A stretch of 35,481 nucleotides of DNA. It comes from Porphyromonadaceae bacterium UBA7048. Lineage in GTDB: Bacteria > Bacteroidota > Bacteroidia > Bacteroidales > Muribaculaceae. The notes beneath the pieces are model-generated. The model searched no databases. It had not been told where the DNA came from and saw only the letters and a program-made list of their open reading frames with translations. The stretch spans positions 1 to 35,481 of the forward strand of contig DLAL01000069.1 in the NCBI GenBank assembly GCA_002493945.1. The letters run 5' to 3'. Shown piece by piece: positions 1-8,971 of this stretch; the first letter of the stretch is position 1, and each line of letters opens with the position of its first letter. Position numbers and translations under genes: made by a program.

Positions 1-466
1 CAACTTTTTTCAGAACGAGACATACGGATTTTTCGGGGACTTTTACATCTATCTCAGGGTTGATGCTCTGCAGGCGGCGGATGAATTCAGCCTGTCGGGA
101 CGGTGATATTATCAGAGGAATCGAGCGGTTCAGTCCCGACTCACGGGTGAAGGTGACGGCGATGCGGTTGCTCAGCGAAGCTGCAGGAGCGGCCAGCCAC
201 GAATTCGTGGGCTTTATCTCCCGGATGGCGGCTATGGGGTAGGTGGTGACTCTGAATGAGGAGTGCACTTTCAGTTCGTCGCCGCTGATTACATAGTACG
301 TGCTCAGAAACGCGCCGACTTCTATCATGACAAACAGTGCTGTCATTATTATGGCCAAAGGCACATTGACGGCCATGACCGATAGCAGGCAGACTGCGAC
401 AGTCAGGGCGATGACTGACCACGGGAGCCAGTCCCGGGAGGAATAGTAGGTGGAGATATTCTTCAT
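1..466 (-). CDS. Membrane protein with bacterial PH-like domain (3' end outside window)
   Basis: Reading leftwards from an ATG at 464-466, the frame stays open to base 1, so the C-terminus lies outside the window. At least 155 residues are present, beginning MKNISTYYSSRDWLPWS. Two hydrophobic stretches (about residues 17-34 and 35-55) form a membrane hairpin. They are followed by a soluble part beginning TYYVISGDELKVHSSF and including YPIAAIREIKPTNSW. That layout, two helices and then a small beta-rich module with an I-x-x-I-x-x-I-K-P core, is typical of bacterial PH-like (YyaB/bPH type) proteins of unknown function. The gene begins 30 bp after the stop of the cation transporter on the same strand, so the two are probably co-transcribed. 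The domain call is by pattern only and no substrate or partner can be named. Confidence 0.7.
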   Translation of the reverse strand, partial: MKNISTYYSSRDWLPWSVIALTVAVCLLSVMAVNVPLAIIMTALFVMIEVGAFLSTYYVISGDELKVHSSFRVTTYPIAAIREIKPTNSWLAAPAASLSNRIAVTFTRESGLNRSIPLIISPSRQAEFIRRLQSINPEIDVKVPEKSVCLVLKKV

Positions 467-496
467 ACTGCAAATTGAATCTGTCATGATTATCGG

Positions 497-1450
497 TCAG
501 TCCTTCGCAGGCTCGATGTGAGTGGTTGCATATACAGACATATCCGGCAGCGTTTCTTTGATATTGTTTTCAGTCAGGGTCGCTATACGATGCGCGTCGC
601 GGACGTTCATTTCCGGGTCTACCTTGATATGCACTTCAACATATGCGTCGTTGCCGCTCTTGAACGTGCGCAGCCGGTGGTACCCTCTCACTCCGTGGGT
701 TTCCTTGATGGCGTTTTCTATTCGTATACAGTCTTTCTGCGGCAACGAGCGACCGAGAAGCTCTCCAAGAGCCGGATACAGCATCCTGACGCTGACAACT
801 GCAATAATAACCGAGACAACCAGTGCCGCTACCGGATCAAGTATACGCCATTTCTCACCAAGAAACATAGCACCGGCGACTCCGGCGAATGTCGTGACCG
901 AAGAGAACGCATCGCTACGGTGATGCCATGCATTAGCGATGACAGCTTCGCTATGGATGCGTCTGCCGACGCGGCTTGTATAGTGGTACAGCCACTCTTT
1001 GGACAGGATGGATATGCCGATGATGACAAGAACTATATTAGCAGGACGCGGGATGATACCTCCGTTGTATATGAACTGTATTTTGTCAATGCTGTCGACA
1101 AGAATTCCTGCCGCTACTGCCATCAGGGCGAGCGAAAGTATGATGGTTGCAAAAGCTTCGTAACGACCATGTCCGAACTGATGATTGTCGTCAGGACGCT
1201 TGCGCGCTACTCCGACCATTATGATGACAACTATATCACTGAGAAAATCGGAAAGAGAATGTATTCCGTCGGCAATAAGAGCGGAACTGCGGCCGAAAAT
1301 ACCTCCTGCGACTTTTGCAAAACAGAGAACGGCATTTATCCAGAATCCGACCCATGTGACATGACGTGCCTCCCGAACCGCTTCGGCGGCTTCGGGACTG
1401 AGTTGACAGCAGCTGTTATTGTGCTTTTCTATTTCGTTCATACTATTCAT
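497..1450 (-). CDS. Cation diffusion facilitator (CDF) transporter, probably zinc type
   Basis: 317 residues, the usual CDF length. These inner-membrane antiporters export divalent metal ions in exchange for protons. Six hydrophobic segments lie between about residues 30 and 225, followed by a cytoplasmic ferredoxin-like domain (about 230-317, containing YVEVHIKVDPEMNVRDAH). The metal site is visible as H64-x3-D68 in TM2 (DGIHSLSD) and H176-x3-D180 in TM5 (NAWHHRSD), and the loop motif FGHGRYEA is at 93-100. In this family the HD-HD arrangement is associated with zinc (and cadmium or cobalt) rather than iron or manganese, so zinc efflux is the likeliest role; that is inference. The long variable N-terminus (NNSCCQLSPEAAEAV) may be regulatory. 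The ATG at 1448-1450 follows a perfect -7 element at 1526-1533. The PH-like membrane gene lies just downstream. Confidence 0.9.
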   Translation of the reverse strand: MNSMNEIEKHNNSCCQLSPEAAEAVREARHVTWVGFWINAVLCFAKVAGGIFGRSSALIADGIHSLSDFLSDIVVIIMVGVARKRPDDNHQFGHGRYEAFATIILSLALMAVAAGILVDSIDKIQFIYNGGIIPRPANIVLVIIGISILSKEWLYHYTSRVGRRIHSEAVIANAWHHRSDAFSSVTTFAGVAGAMFLGEKWRILDPVAALVVSVIIAVVSVRMLYPALGELLGRSLPQKDCIRIENAIKETHGVRGYHRLRTFKSGNDAYVEVHIKVDPEMNVRDAHRIATLTENNIKETLPDMSVYATTHIEPAKD

Positions 1451-1525
1451 AGAGTTAACAAACGGACTTGATGTTCCGATGAAAATTAAGCCCGTTCATA
1501 AAATAGTCTGCGGTCTTGACGCGTA

Positions 1526-1533
1526 CAAAGATA
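1526..1533 (-). promoter_or_regulatory. Bacteroidota-type -7 element for the CDF gene
   Basis: On the minus strand this reads TATCTTTG, a full match to the TAnnTTTG -7 consensus. It would give a leader of about 70 nt before the ATG at 1450. No good TTTG -33 element is visible at the expected spacing, so the assignment rests on the -7 box and its position. Confidence 0.5.
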
Positions 1534-1705
1534 GTGCTTTTTTGCTGTATCGGATACATTCACCGGCGAAAATCCTACATAAAGTATGATGCTCCTGAAG
1601 TTCGTCTGGCTTAACGGTGTCCTGTAAGCTCCTCTGACTGTCTCGCGGAAGCGCCGCCGAAAGAAATAGTACCGTAGACAAGCGTGATAATCCGTTTTTT
1701 TGTCG

Positions 1706-1713
1706 TACTTTTG
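1706..1713 (+). promoter_or_regulatory. -7 element for the beta-helix gene
   Basis: TACTTTTG matches TAnnTTTG. It lies 30 bp before the ATG at 1744 but inside the longest open frame, which begins at 1684. Transcription from here would start near 1720, which argues against a start at 1684 and for 1744. No clear -33 box is seen. Confidence 0.5.
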
Positions 1714-1743
1714 CGGTATAATCATGATTCGCGATTTAGATTT

Positions 1744-3774
1744 ATGATGGGAGCCGTATTAAAAAAGATGAGTATTGCCGTTGTTGTCTGTCTGCTGTTC
1801 GCTGACGCCCGCGCCACTGACTTTTATGTCGATGCCGACACCGGCGACGACCTGAACGAAGGGACATCTCCCGATTCTCCGTGGCGCACTCTGTCGAACG
1901 CCGGCGCCGCCGGCCGATTTTCGGCCGGAGACCGTCTGCTGATAAAAGCCGGGACGGAGTATGCCGGTCAGCAGCTCGTCATAGCAGGATGCCGTGCCAC
2001 TCCCGAAGCCCCCTTCTCTGTCACGGCTTACGGCCACGGACCGAAGCCCGTTCTGAATCTTGCCGGCTCCAAGGGTGCCGACGGACGTCTTGCCACCGTA
2101 TATCTTAAAAACAGTTCGGGCATCGAAATACGTGGCATCGAGATTCAGAACCACACCGGCAGTCCCGCTGCCACGTCAGAGCAGCAGAGATACGGACTCT
2201 ACGTCTATGCGCGTGACATGGGCGAAGTGCGCCATATCGTGGTGGACAGCGTCGACTTCCTTAACATCAAGGGGTGCCTCACCAAGGGCGACGCCAAGGC
2301 AGGTGCCGGCATTTTCTGGTACTGCGAAGGCGATATCCCGACTTATTTCAACGGCTTCGAAATAGCCCATTGCCGCTTTGAGAATATCGACCGCATAGCC
2401 ATCACGGGCAACAATGCCGCCGGACGTGCCTCGAAGTGGTACAACAATATCAACGTGCACATCCATCACAATCTTATCCGCAATATCGGCGGACCGGGCA
2501 TCACGGTGAAGGCCTGCGACGGCGCTCTGACGGAGTACAACCGTGTCGACAGTTGCGGAGTCCGCGAGCGAGGCGTGGGCATATGGTGCTTTAAGACCGA
2601 CAATTCGGTCTTCCAGTATAATATTGTCTCGAATTCTTTCGGCGCCACTGATGCGCAGGGCTTCGATTCGGACTATAACTGCACCAATACGGTTTACCAG
2701 TACAATATGAGCGTGCACAACGAGGGCGGCTTCATGCTCGTGTGCTGCGACGGCTCCTCATCGCCCAAGGACGACAAGACCGTGACATGGAATGCCGGAC
2801 TCAAAGGGTCGACCATACGTTACAATCTGAGCGTGAACGACGGATTCAGGGAGCGGTCCGGTAGTGCGAAAGCGTATTTCTCGCCGGCTTTCCACATCAC
2901 GGGCGACACTCGCTGGACCACCATTTACGGCAATACGGTGATAATGCTTCCCAAGACCGATGACAGGATTGACACGAATTTCTTCACATTCATGGACTGG
3001 GGCGGCAAGCTGCCGAGCGATACTTATGTCTGCAACAACATCTTCTATGCCGCCGACGGCGTCACGGCTGATTTCGACGGACACAGGCAAGGCGGAATGA
3101 TGGACCGCTGCGCCAATACGGAGTTCTCCAACAATGCCTATATCGGGCGCTTCGCAGGGCTTCCGGCGGATACAGCCGCGGTGCGCCTCGATGCTGATGT
3201 GCCTGTATTCAGGCAGCCTGAAGCCATGACAGGATTCAATATCGACGGACTGGACTATGACGGGGCTCTTGCGAAAGCTGCGGCATTCCGCCTCCTTGAC
3301 GGAACGCCGCTCTGCACAGGAGGAAAGACCGGTTTCACGGCGGCGCTGTACGAGGGAATCTCGGCCCTGCAGTTAGACTACTACGGCCGGTCGGGATTTA
3401 CGGGCTATACGCCGAAACCGGCCATGGACTATCTGACAAATAACTTTGGAACCATGGGCGGACGCATGCCCGACTTCTTCGGCAATGATGCCGACGACAC
3501 GAGGCCGCTCAGTATAGGCTTCCACAACGCGGCCGCCGAGTCCGGCATCGATGCCGTGACGCTCGACTATATCCGTCTGCGTCCGGCCTATGCGACCGAT
3601 TATGTCGAGATTCCGCCTTTCGAAGGGTCTGCCGCCATCGTGAACATATCGGGTACGGTCGTCGGAACCGTTGCCGGCACATCCTCGGTCACACTCTGCG
3701 ATGTCAGCCGCTTGCCGTCCGGCATGTACTTCGTGCGTATGCCACGGGCTGTCGGCAAGTTCATCAAGGGGTGA
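1744..3774 (+). CDS. Secreted right-handed parallel beta-helix protein with type IX-like C-terminal domain
   Basis: 676 residues from the chosen ATG. A start at 1684 would precede the -7 box; the start at 1744 gives a proper signal peptide (two lysines, then IAVVVCLLFA, cleavage after ARA near residue 24). The mature protein opens with DFYVDADTGDD and SPWRTL, the usual entry to secreted pectate-lyase-like beta-helices. Repeated N-rich turns follow (NNINVHIHHNLIRNIGGPGI, YQYNMSVHN, TIYGNTVIM), which are rungs of a right-handed helix. The last 60 or so residues (AAIVNISGTVVGTV, then DVSRLPSGMYFVR) look like a type IX secretion sorting domain. Such proteins are commonly polysaccharide lyases or glycan-binding proteins, but I cannot identify catalytic residues or a substrate. 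It is transcribed alone, divergently from the CDF gene, and ends at a bidirectional terminator. Confidence 0.85.
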   Translation: MMGAVLKKMSIAVVVCLLFADARATDFYVDADTGDDLNEGTSPDSPWRTLSNAGAAGRFSAGDRLLIKAGTEYAGQQLVIAGCRATPEAPFSVTAYGHGPKPVLNLAGSKGADGRLATVYLKNSSGIEIRGIEIQNHTGSPAATSEQQRYGLYVYARDMGEVRHIVVDSVDFLNIKGCLTKGDAKAGAGIFWYCEGDIPTYFNGFEIAHCRFENIDRIAITGNNAAGRASKWYNNINVHIHHNLIRNIGGPGITVKACDGALTEYNRVDSCGVRERGVGIWCFKTDNSVFQYNIVSNSFGATDAQGFDSDYNCTNTVYQYNMSVHNEGGFMLVCCDGSSSPKDDKTVTWNAGLKGSTIRYNLSVNDGFRERSGSAKAYFSPAFHITGDTRWTTIYGNTVIMLPKTDDRIDTNFFTFMDWGGKLPSDTYVCNNIFYAADGVTADFDGHRQGGMMDRCANTEFSNNAYIGRFAGLPADTAAVRLDADVPVFRQPEAMTGFNIDGLDYDGALAKAAAFRLLDGTPLCTGGKTGFTAALYEGISALQLDYYGRSGFTGYTPKPAMDYLTNNFGTMGGRMPDFFGNDADDTRPLSIGFHNAAAESGIDAVTLDYIRLRPAYATDYVEIPPFEGSAAIVNISGTVVGTVAGTSSVTLCDVSRLPSGMYFVRMPRAVGKFIKG

Positions 3775-3775
3775 G

Positions 3776-3812
3776 AAAATGGGTCAGCGCTAAGTCTGCA
3801 CTGCCCCATTTT
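3776..3812. terminator. Bidirectional intrinsic terminator
   Basis: Arms 3776-3787 and 3801-3812 are complementary at 11 of 12 positions (AAAATGGGTCAG and CTGCCCCATTTT) around a 13-nt loop. The A-rich left arm and T-rich right arm provide a U-tract in both directions. It sits exactly between the stop codons of two convergent genes (3774 on plus, 3814 on minus). Confidence 0.8.
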
Positions 3813-3813
3813 G

Positions 3814-4566
3814 TTATTCGGCAGTATACGAGATATAGTACTCAAGCCCCGGGGGAACGGCCGGAGAGAGGACTTCGAAGCGACCTGCCGGGGCGGCGAG
3901 GTCGAAGTGGCTCAGACCGATGCCGAGGTCGAGGGGGTAGAAGTCGGAGGTGCCGTCGGTGAAGAAGTCGATGGTGCGGCCGCGTTGCACGGCGCGCCAG
4001 GGCTGTTTGTTGAGGGCCGAGGGGGCGAGACGCATCAGTTCGAGGGCGCGGGTGAACGTGTCGTCGGTGACGGTGAAAAGGTCGCCGAAGGGGCGGCGCT
4101 GACGGCTGTGTGCCATCCGGCTCATGAAGCGGCTGAGGAAGTTCTCTTTTTCTGCTGGATATCCGAAGGGGATGAGGGCTGCTACGCGCTCGCCGTCGGC
4201 GAGAGACACGGAGCGCGATATTTCGGATTTGTTGAATGTGCCGCCGAGCCACACGGTGCCCATGCCCGTGGCGGTGAGCTTCAGGACGGCTTCTTCCATG
4301 CCCATGCCTGCGCTGACGGGCGAGAGCCGGTCGATGTCGGTGTACACGAGCGCTATGAAGCATGGCGCATTGCGCACCATGCCGTATGTGCCTACCTTGC
4401 CGTTGACGGCACGTTCGATAAGGACGGCACGTGAGTGCTGTCCGGGCAGTCTGTCAAGGGGCCGGGAACAAAAGTCCCGGACGAAGTTCAGGACTTCATC
4501 CGAGGGCGTTTCCGGCAGATATGTGCGTACGGAGTGACGTACGCCTATAGCGTCGGTGAGTGTCAT
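3814..4566 (-). CDS. Nitroreductase-family flavoprotein (TM1586-like)
   Basis: 250 residues. The N-terminus MTLTDAIGVRHSVRTYLPE carries the R-x-S-V-R-x-[FY] pattern that starts nitroreductase-fold proteins and contacts FMN phosphate. The centre (GMGMEEAVLKLTATGMGTVWLGG) matches the helix and strand that pack on the flavin, and LAPSALNKQPWRAV in the second half resembles the asparagine/glutamine FMN-contact loop. The internal partial duplication and length suit the single-chain TM1586-type nitroreductases rather than the shorter homodimeric ones. It is a predicted cytoplasmic NAD(P)H-dependent flavin enzyme; the substrate is unknown. It starts 12 bp after the M16 peptidase stop and is the last gene of the TonB-receptor operon. 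Whether it works with that system or only shares its transcript cannot be told from sequence. Confidence 0.8.
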   Translation of the reverse strand: MTLTDAIGVRHSVRTYLPETPSDEVLNFVRDFCSRPLDRLPGQHSRAVLIERAVNGKVGTYGMVRNAPCFIALVYTDIDRLSPVSAGMGMEEAVLKLTATGMGTVWLGGTFNKSEISRSVSLADGERVAALIPFGYPAEKENFLSRFMSRMAHSRQRRPFGDLFTVTDDTFTRALELMRLAPSALNKQPWRAVQRGRTIDFFTDGTSDFYPLDLGIGLSHFDLAAPAGRFEVLSPAVPPGLEYYISYTAE

Positions 4567-4578
4567 TGTGTGTCGTTT

Positions 4579-7398
4579 TTACTGAGCTTGTTCGGCGCTC
4601 ATGATGATGGAGGCGCGGTTGGCCGGACGGACTACGCGGCGGCCGAAGTCGGCGACGCTCTGAGGAGTGATGCGGCTTACTTCGTCGTCGTACGTCGTCT
4701 CCATGTCCATGCCGTCGCGGAGGTAACTCTTGATGATGCGCAGCCAGTAGGCGTTGTCGACTTTAGCTTCGGCGTGGTTCTTGATGAGGAATTCGCGGAT
4801 GGCGGCTATTTCCTCGTCGGTGATGTTTGCCGGGTCGCAGAGCTGATCGATGGTCTGATAGACGATGTCGAGAGTCTCGAACTCTTTGCCGGGGGTGACT
4901 TTGATGTTGGACGGCATCATCATCCGGGCGCCTTCGCCGGGTGATACATTATTGTTGATGGCGCAGTGAGTGCGTGACGAGTAGGTCCAGCCGCGTTTGT
5001 CGCGGAGGTCGTCGCGGAGACGGTTGCGAAGCAGGTTGCCGAATACGGTAGCATTCAGCATGTCAGAGAGTGTGTACTCTGCCGGACCGCTGAGGAAGGT
5101 GTAGACGTTGGCCTGCGGATTGGCCATCTTCTGCGAGAAGCGCAGGTCGTAGCTTCGCGGAGTGTATTTGTAGCCGAAGTCGCGGGCTTCTTCGACGCGT
5201 CCTGAAGAGGGGAGTGTGGCTACATAGCGCGAGAGACACATCTCGAGCGAATCAGGATTGAAGTCGCCGACAATCATGAAGGTGAAGTCGCCCATATCGG
5301 CGTAGCGGTCGCGGAAGGCGTCGAGCGCCGTGCCCAAGTCAATCCGGTTGACCGATTCGGGCGTCTGACGGGCTGCCAGGGGATGACGGTTGTAGATGGT
5401 GTAGTGGATGCTGTCGCCCATGGCCTGCGCAGGGTTGACTTTGCGGCGCTGCACGAGCGAGCGCTGGCCTTCGACGAAGTTGCGGAAGGCGGCGCTGTCG
5501 GGCTGTGCGGCAGTGGCGCGGAGGTACATCAGCTGGAAGGCGTCTTCCATGTCGCGCGGTGTCGTAGCGATTTCGAGGCCTTCTTCAGTATTTCCTATGG
5601 CGAATGACACGTTTGCGTCTTTATCGGCGAGGATATTGCGGATTTCGTACTGCGAGAGGCCGCCGGCCTTCATCTCGGCCATGAGTTCGTTGATGCAGCG
5701 GAGAGTGGGCGCCTTGTCATCGGTGTAGACGAGCGAGAGGCCGCCGGGGCTGTATGCGCGGACGTATATCTGGTCGTTCTTGAAGTCAGTGCGTTTGGCC
5801 ACAACCTTGATGCCGTTCGCCAGGGTGTAGCTGCGTGCGCCCAGGGCCGGGATGGAATCGGATGCAGTGATGCTGCCGCCGGCAGGGAGGTCGGTCATGA
5901 GATGTTCGGCATAGTCCGGCATGACGAAGGGCTCGAACTGCGCGGTGCGCGTAGCCTCGAAGCGGGCGGCGAGAGTTTTCTCGACTTCTTTGTCCGTGCG
6001 TCCGTCGGCAGGGCGGTAATAGAGTATGACAGAGCCTGCGGGAGCGTCGCCGGCGGCAGACTTGAGATATGCCACGACATCGTCGGAGGTCACTTTGTCG
6101 GCCTCGGCACGAAGGAGGTCAAGGTAGTCGTTGGTCTCGACGGTGTTGCCGCCGTCAAGGAAGTGGCGCACGATGGTGCGTGCCAGATAGCTGCTGTTGG
6201 GATTGGCGTTGTGCTTCTCCTGAGCATCGACGCTGCCAAGGAATGACTTGCGTGCTTTGGCAAGCTCGGCGTCGGAGAATCCGTGCTGTATGGCGCGCAC
6301 CACTTCGCCGTACCACGTGGCTACGGCATCAGTCTCGCGTCCGGCGCGGACTGTGCCGCGGAGCGTGAGGACGGGTTCGCCACGGGCCATCAGGTACTTG
6401 ACCTCGCCTATGCCGAGATTTGTATGCGGACAGTCGGCGGAGTTCTCTATAGGTTCGAACCGGGCAGCCAGGAGCGAGCCTGCGAAGTCGCTGACAGCTT
6501 TGTAGTGAGCGCTTTCTTCAAGGTCGTCGGGCGTCTGAGGCAGGCGGAAGAAGAGCGATAGCTGTCCGACGCCCTGCTCGGGGTCGCTTTCGACCACGCA
6601 GGTGAGACTCTCTGCTACGGGCACTTCCTCGAGTTCGGCCTTCGACGAGCCTTTGATGCGTGAGGCCGGCATGGCGCCGAACATTCCTTTGATGACTTGC
6701 TCGGTGCGGTCCAGGTCGACATCGCCTACTACGATGACTGCCTGGTTGACAGGTATGTACCATTTGTTGTAGAAACTGCGCAGGGTGGCCGGCTTGAAGT
6801 TCTCGACCACGCTCATCAGACCGATGGGGAGGCGTTCGCCGTAGGCTGTGCCGCCGTAGAGCTTAGGAGAGGCTTTCTCGAGCATGCGGTTGGCGGCGGA
6901 ATTGCGCTGGCGCCATTCGTTGACGATGATGCCTCGCTCGGCGTCAATCTCCTTGGGGTCGAGCGTGATCTCCGAGCACCAGTCGTGGAGCACGAGCAGG
7001 CATGAGTCGACGGCCGACTCCCGTGCCGTGGGGACCTTGCATATATTGTAGACGGTCTCGTCGGTGGAGGTGTAGGCGTTGAGGTTGGCGCCGAACTTGA
7101 CGCCTATGCTCTCGAGATAGTCTATCATGGACTTGCCCGGGAAGTGGGTGGTGCCATTGAAGCACATATGCTCGAGGAAGTGGGCGAGTCCTCGCTGGTT
7201 CTCGGCTTCGTTGACCGATCCCACTTTCTGAGCGAGGAAGAAGTCGGCCATGCCTGAAGGATTGTTGTTGTATTGGATGTAGTAGGTCAGGCCGTTGTCG
7301 AGCTGTCCGGTGCGGACATCAGGCTCGATGTTGGCCGCTTTCGCGCCGAAGGCCATGGCGGTCAGGGCGCATGAAATCAATAATTTGCTGTAGTTCAT
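4579..7398 (-). CDS. M16 family (pitrilysin/insulinase-like) zinc metallopeptidase
   Basis: 939 residues, the length of two-lobed M16 peptidases. A signal peptide (MNYSKLLISCALTAMAFGAKA) indicates a periplasmic protein. The inverted zinc motif H-x-x-E-H is intact (HFLEH, H73, E76, H77), and the third zinc ligand E154 follows 76 residues later (DAERGIIVNEW), as in the family. N-terminal catalytic and C-terminal inactive M16 halves are visible, the latter from about residue 515 (LANGIKVVAKRTDFKND) to YWLRIIKSYL near the end. Members cut peptides and small or unfolded proteins inside a closed chamber. It lies 40 bp after the DUF6850-type gene and 12 bp before the nitroreductase gene, so it belongs to the TonB-receptor operon, where it could process an imported peptide or protein. 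That role is inference. Confidence 0.92.
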   Translation of the reverse strand: MNYSKLLISCALTAMAFGAKAANIEPDVRTGQLDNGLTYYIQYNNNPSGMADFFLAQKVGSVNEAENQRGLAHFLEHMCFNGTTHFPGKSMIDYLESIGVKFGANLNAYTSTDETVYNICKVPTARESAVDSCLLVLHDWCSEITLDPKEIDAERGIIVNEWRQRNSAANRMLEKASPKLYGGTAYGERLPIGLMSVVENFKPATLRSFYNKWYIPVNQAVIVVGDVDLDRTEQVIKGMFGAMPASRIKGSSKAELEEVPVAESLTCVVESDPEQGVGQLSLFFRLPQTPDDLEESAHYKAVSDFAGSLLAARFEPIENSADCPHTNLGIGEVKYLMARGEPVLTLRGTVRAGRETDAVATWYGEVVRAIQHGFSDAELAKARKSFLGSVDAQEKHNANPNSSYLARTIVRHFLDGGNTVETNDYLDLLRAEADKVTSDDVVAYLKSAAGDAPAGSVILYYRPADGRTDKEVEKTLAARFEATRTAQFEPFVMPDYAEHLMTDLPAGGSITASDSIPALGARSYTLANGIKVVAKRTDFKNDQIYVRAYSPGGLSLVYTDDKAPTLRCINELMAEMKAGGLSQYEIRNILADKDANVSFAIGNTEEGLEIATTPRDMEDAFQLMYLRATAAQPDSAAFRNFVEGQRSLVQRRKVNPAQAMGDSIHYTIYNRHPLAARQTPESVNRIDLGTALDAFRDRYADMGDFTFMIVGDFNPDSLEMCLSRYVATLPSSGRVEEARDFGYKYTPRSYDLRFSQKMANPQANVYTFLSGPAEYTLSDMLNATVFGNLLRNRLRDDLRDKRGWTYSSRTHCAINNNVSPGEGARMMMPSNIKVTPGKEFETLDIVYQTIDQLCDPANITDEEIAAIREFLIKNHAEAKVDNAYWLRIIKSYLRDGMDMETTYDDEVSRITPQSVADFGRRVVRPANRASIIMSAEQAQ

Positions 7399-7438
7399 AT
7401 CAACGTAGTGTCGTTATATATGTGTCATTTCGGATGGA

Positions 7439-8971
7439 TCAGAATGTAAAAGCGAGTGTGGCCGCCAGTCGGTAGCCGCGGTTGCTGCCGCGCAGTGCGG
7501 TCCGGGTGTACGCGAGTCGGATGCCCAGCGCGCGGTTGTCGCGGAGCGAGCAGTCGGCACCTGCCTGTGCGCCGGCCTCTACAGAGTTGCCTGAGAGCCA
7601 GTAGAAATCCTTGCGGACGCCGTCGGCAAAGATGCCCGTGGCGCCGTCAAGCCCTTCCAGCGAAGCCTTGACGTTGCGGCTGACAGTTACGTCAGCTCCC
7701 GTATGGAGCATCCAGCGGTCAGACAGACGTCTGAGCCAGCGTGCCGATGCCGTGGCGTCAATCCGTCTGATGTCGGACTTGCGTCCGGGCTGGAGCGTGA
7801 CGTACTCCTCGCGGTCGGCCGAGTAGCCCACACGGAGCGCGATGTCGAGACGGCTGCGCTGTGTGAGCCGGCGCCACAGTCCGTGTCCGCTGACCGAAAG
7901 GCTGCTGCGGCGGAACGAGTCGAGGGCGAAAAGCTCGGGGTAGACATTTCCGGCGGCATCGCCGAAGATGTGCTCCGCACCGCTGCGGCGCACATAGCCG
8001 AAGTCGGCTCCGGCAATCCACGTCTGCGATTTCCAGCCGAGCTGCGCCTTGACGGAATGGTCGCGCAGGGAGCACAGAGGCCGGTTGTTGAATTCCTTCA
8101 GAATCTTCTTCAGACTGAAGCGGTCATATGCCGCCGAGGCATAGACTCCCGACTCTTCGGGATAGAGGCTGAGCGAGGCGCCGAGGTCCCATCCGGAGTA
8201 GTTGCTGTTCTTGCCTGTTCCGGCAAAGCGGACGTAGTCGGTGCCGAGCCCGGTGAGATGATATATCTTCACTTCGCCAAGCTCGCTGACGAACATCATG
8301 GAATTGCTCTGGCGGTACTTCGATGCCCTGACGTCGGCGGCGAGAATGTAGCCCCGGTCGAACCGGTGGCCCATACCGAAGGCCGCGTCGAGACGCCCGA
8401 CGGTGTTCTTGGGTCTCGGATCACGGTTGCGGTACTCCTGGGTTGCGCGGTAGTCCAGGGAAGCGCCGTAGAGCCACTTGCCGCCGTGGAACGACGAGGA
8501 GTACGAGCCTCCGAAGACGTAGCTCTCAGAAGCCATCGAGCCCCCGATTTCGTCGGCGGTGAAGTAGGGGTAAAGGAGCTGAGGGTCGGAGACTTCGCAG
8601 AGCTGAACGCCGAAGCGTCGGCCGGTGCTGTACGAGGCATGTCCGGTGATGGTGGATTTTCCTGTTTTAATATATGTACGCGCGAGGAATGTCGCGAAGG
8701 CATTTTCGCGTCCGAGAGCCGCCACCGGTGCCTCGTCGCTTCCGTTGCGCCGGTATGACACTGACACTGCCGAGAGCGATACGGGATGACGCCACCCGGC
8801 AAGAGCGGGATTGGCGAGAGTGGCGGCTGCCGAGCCGGCGTACAGCGTGTCGGTGAGCAGCATCCTGTCTGCAACGGAGAGGTGTGCCGCGGCGGCAGGT
8901 GTCTGTGCCGTTGCGGCCATGCCCGTCAGAGCGAGGGCGGTCAGTGCTATATTGTGGAGATGCTTCATCAT
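7439..8971 (-). CDS. DUF6850-type outer-membrane beta-barrel protein
   Basis: 510 residues with a signal peptide (MMKHLHNIALTALALTGMAATAQ). The body alternates hydrophobic and polar residues in strands ended by aromatic residues (YVFGGSYSSSFHGGKWLYGASLDYRATQEYRN, in pieces), and the chain ends RLAATLAFTF with a terminal phenylalanine, a typical outer-membrane barrel signal. The N-terminal part (LYAGSAAATLANPALAGW) resembles the plug-like start of DUF6850 proteins, which occur in Bacteroidota beside TonB receptors and DUF4876 lipoproteins. Its function is not established. The start codon overlaps the stop of the upstream DUF4876 gene (ATGATGA, a second ATG at 8966-8968 is also possible), so the two are translationally coupled. 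The barrel assignment is firm; the family name is from memory of the pattern. Confidence 0.72.
   Translation of the reverse strand: MMKHLHNIALTALALTGMAATAQTPAAAAHLSVADRMLLTDTLYAGSAAATLANPALAGWRHPVSLSAVSVSYRRNGSDEAPVAALGRENAFATFLARTYIKTGKSTITGHASYSTGRRFGVQLCEVSDPQLLYPYFTADEIGGSMASESYVFGGSYSSSFHGGKWLYGASLDYRATQEYRNRDPRPKNTVGRLDAAFGMGHRFDRGYILAADVRASKYRQSNSMMFVSELGEVKIYHLTGLGTDYVRFAGTGKNSNYSGWDLGASLSLYPEESGVYASAAYDRFSLKKILKEFNNRPLCSLRDHSVKAQLGWKSQTWIAGADFGYVRRSGAEHIFGDAAGNVYPELFALDSFRRSSLSVSGHGLWRRLTQRSRLDIALRVGYSADREEYVTLQPGRKSDIRRIDATASARWLRRLSDRWMLHTGADVTVSRNVKASLEGLDGATGIFADGVRKDFYWLSGNSVEAGAQAGADCSLRDNRALGIRLAYTRTALRGSNRGYRLAATLAFTF

Noticed and set aside
518..1471. Open frame antisense to the CDF gene, and similar ones opposite DUF6850 (7703-8758), ftsY (20567-21451), SGNH (24405-25382) and parB (27653-28765)
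   Set aside because: Each lies opposite a well-supported gene and shows no motif, signal peptide or initiation context.
1486..1725. Small open frames of 61-79 codons between the CDF and beta-helix genes
   Set aside because: They overlap the promoter elements and have no coding character; the 293-bp gap holds the two divergent promoters and nothing else I can support.
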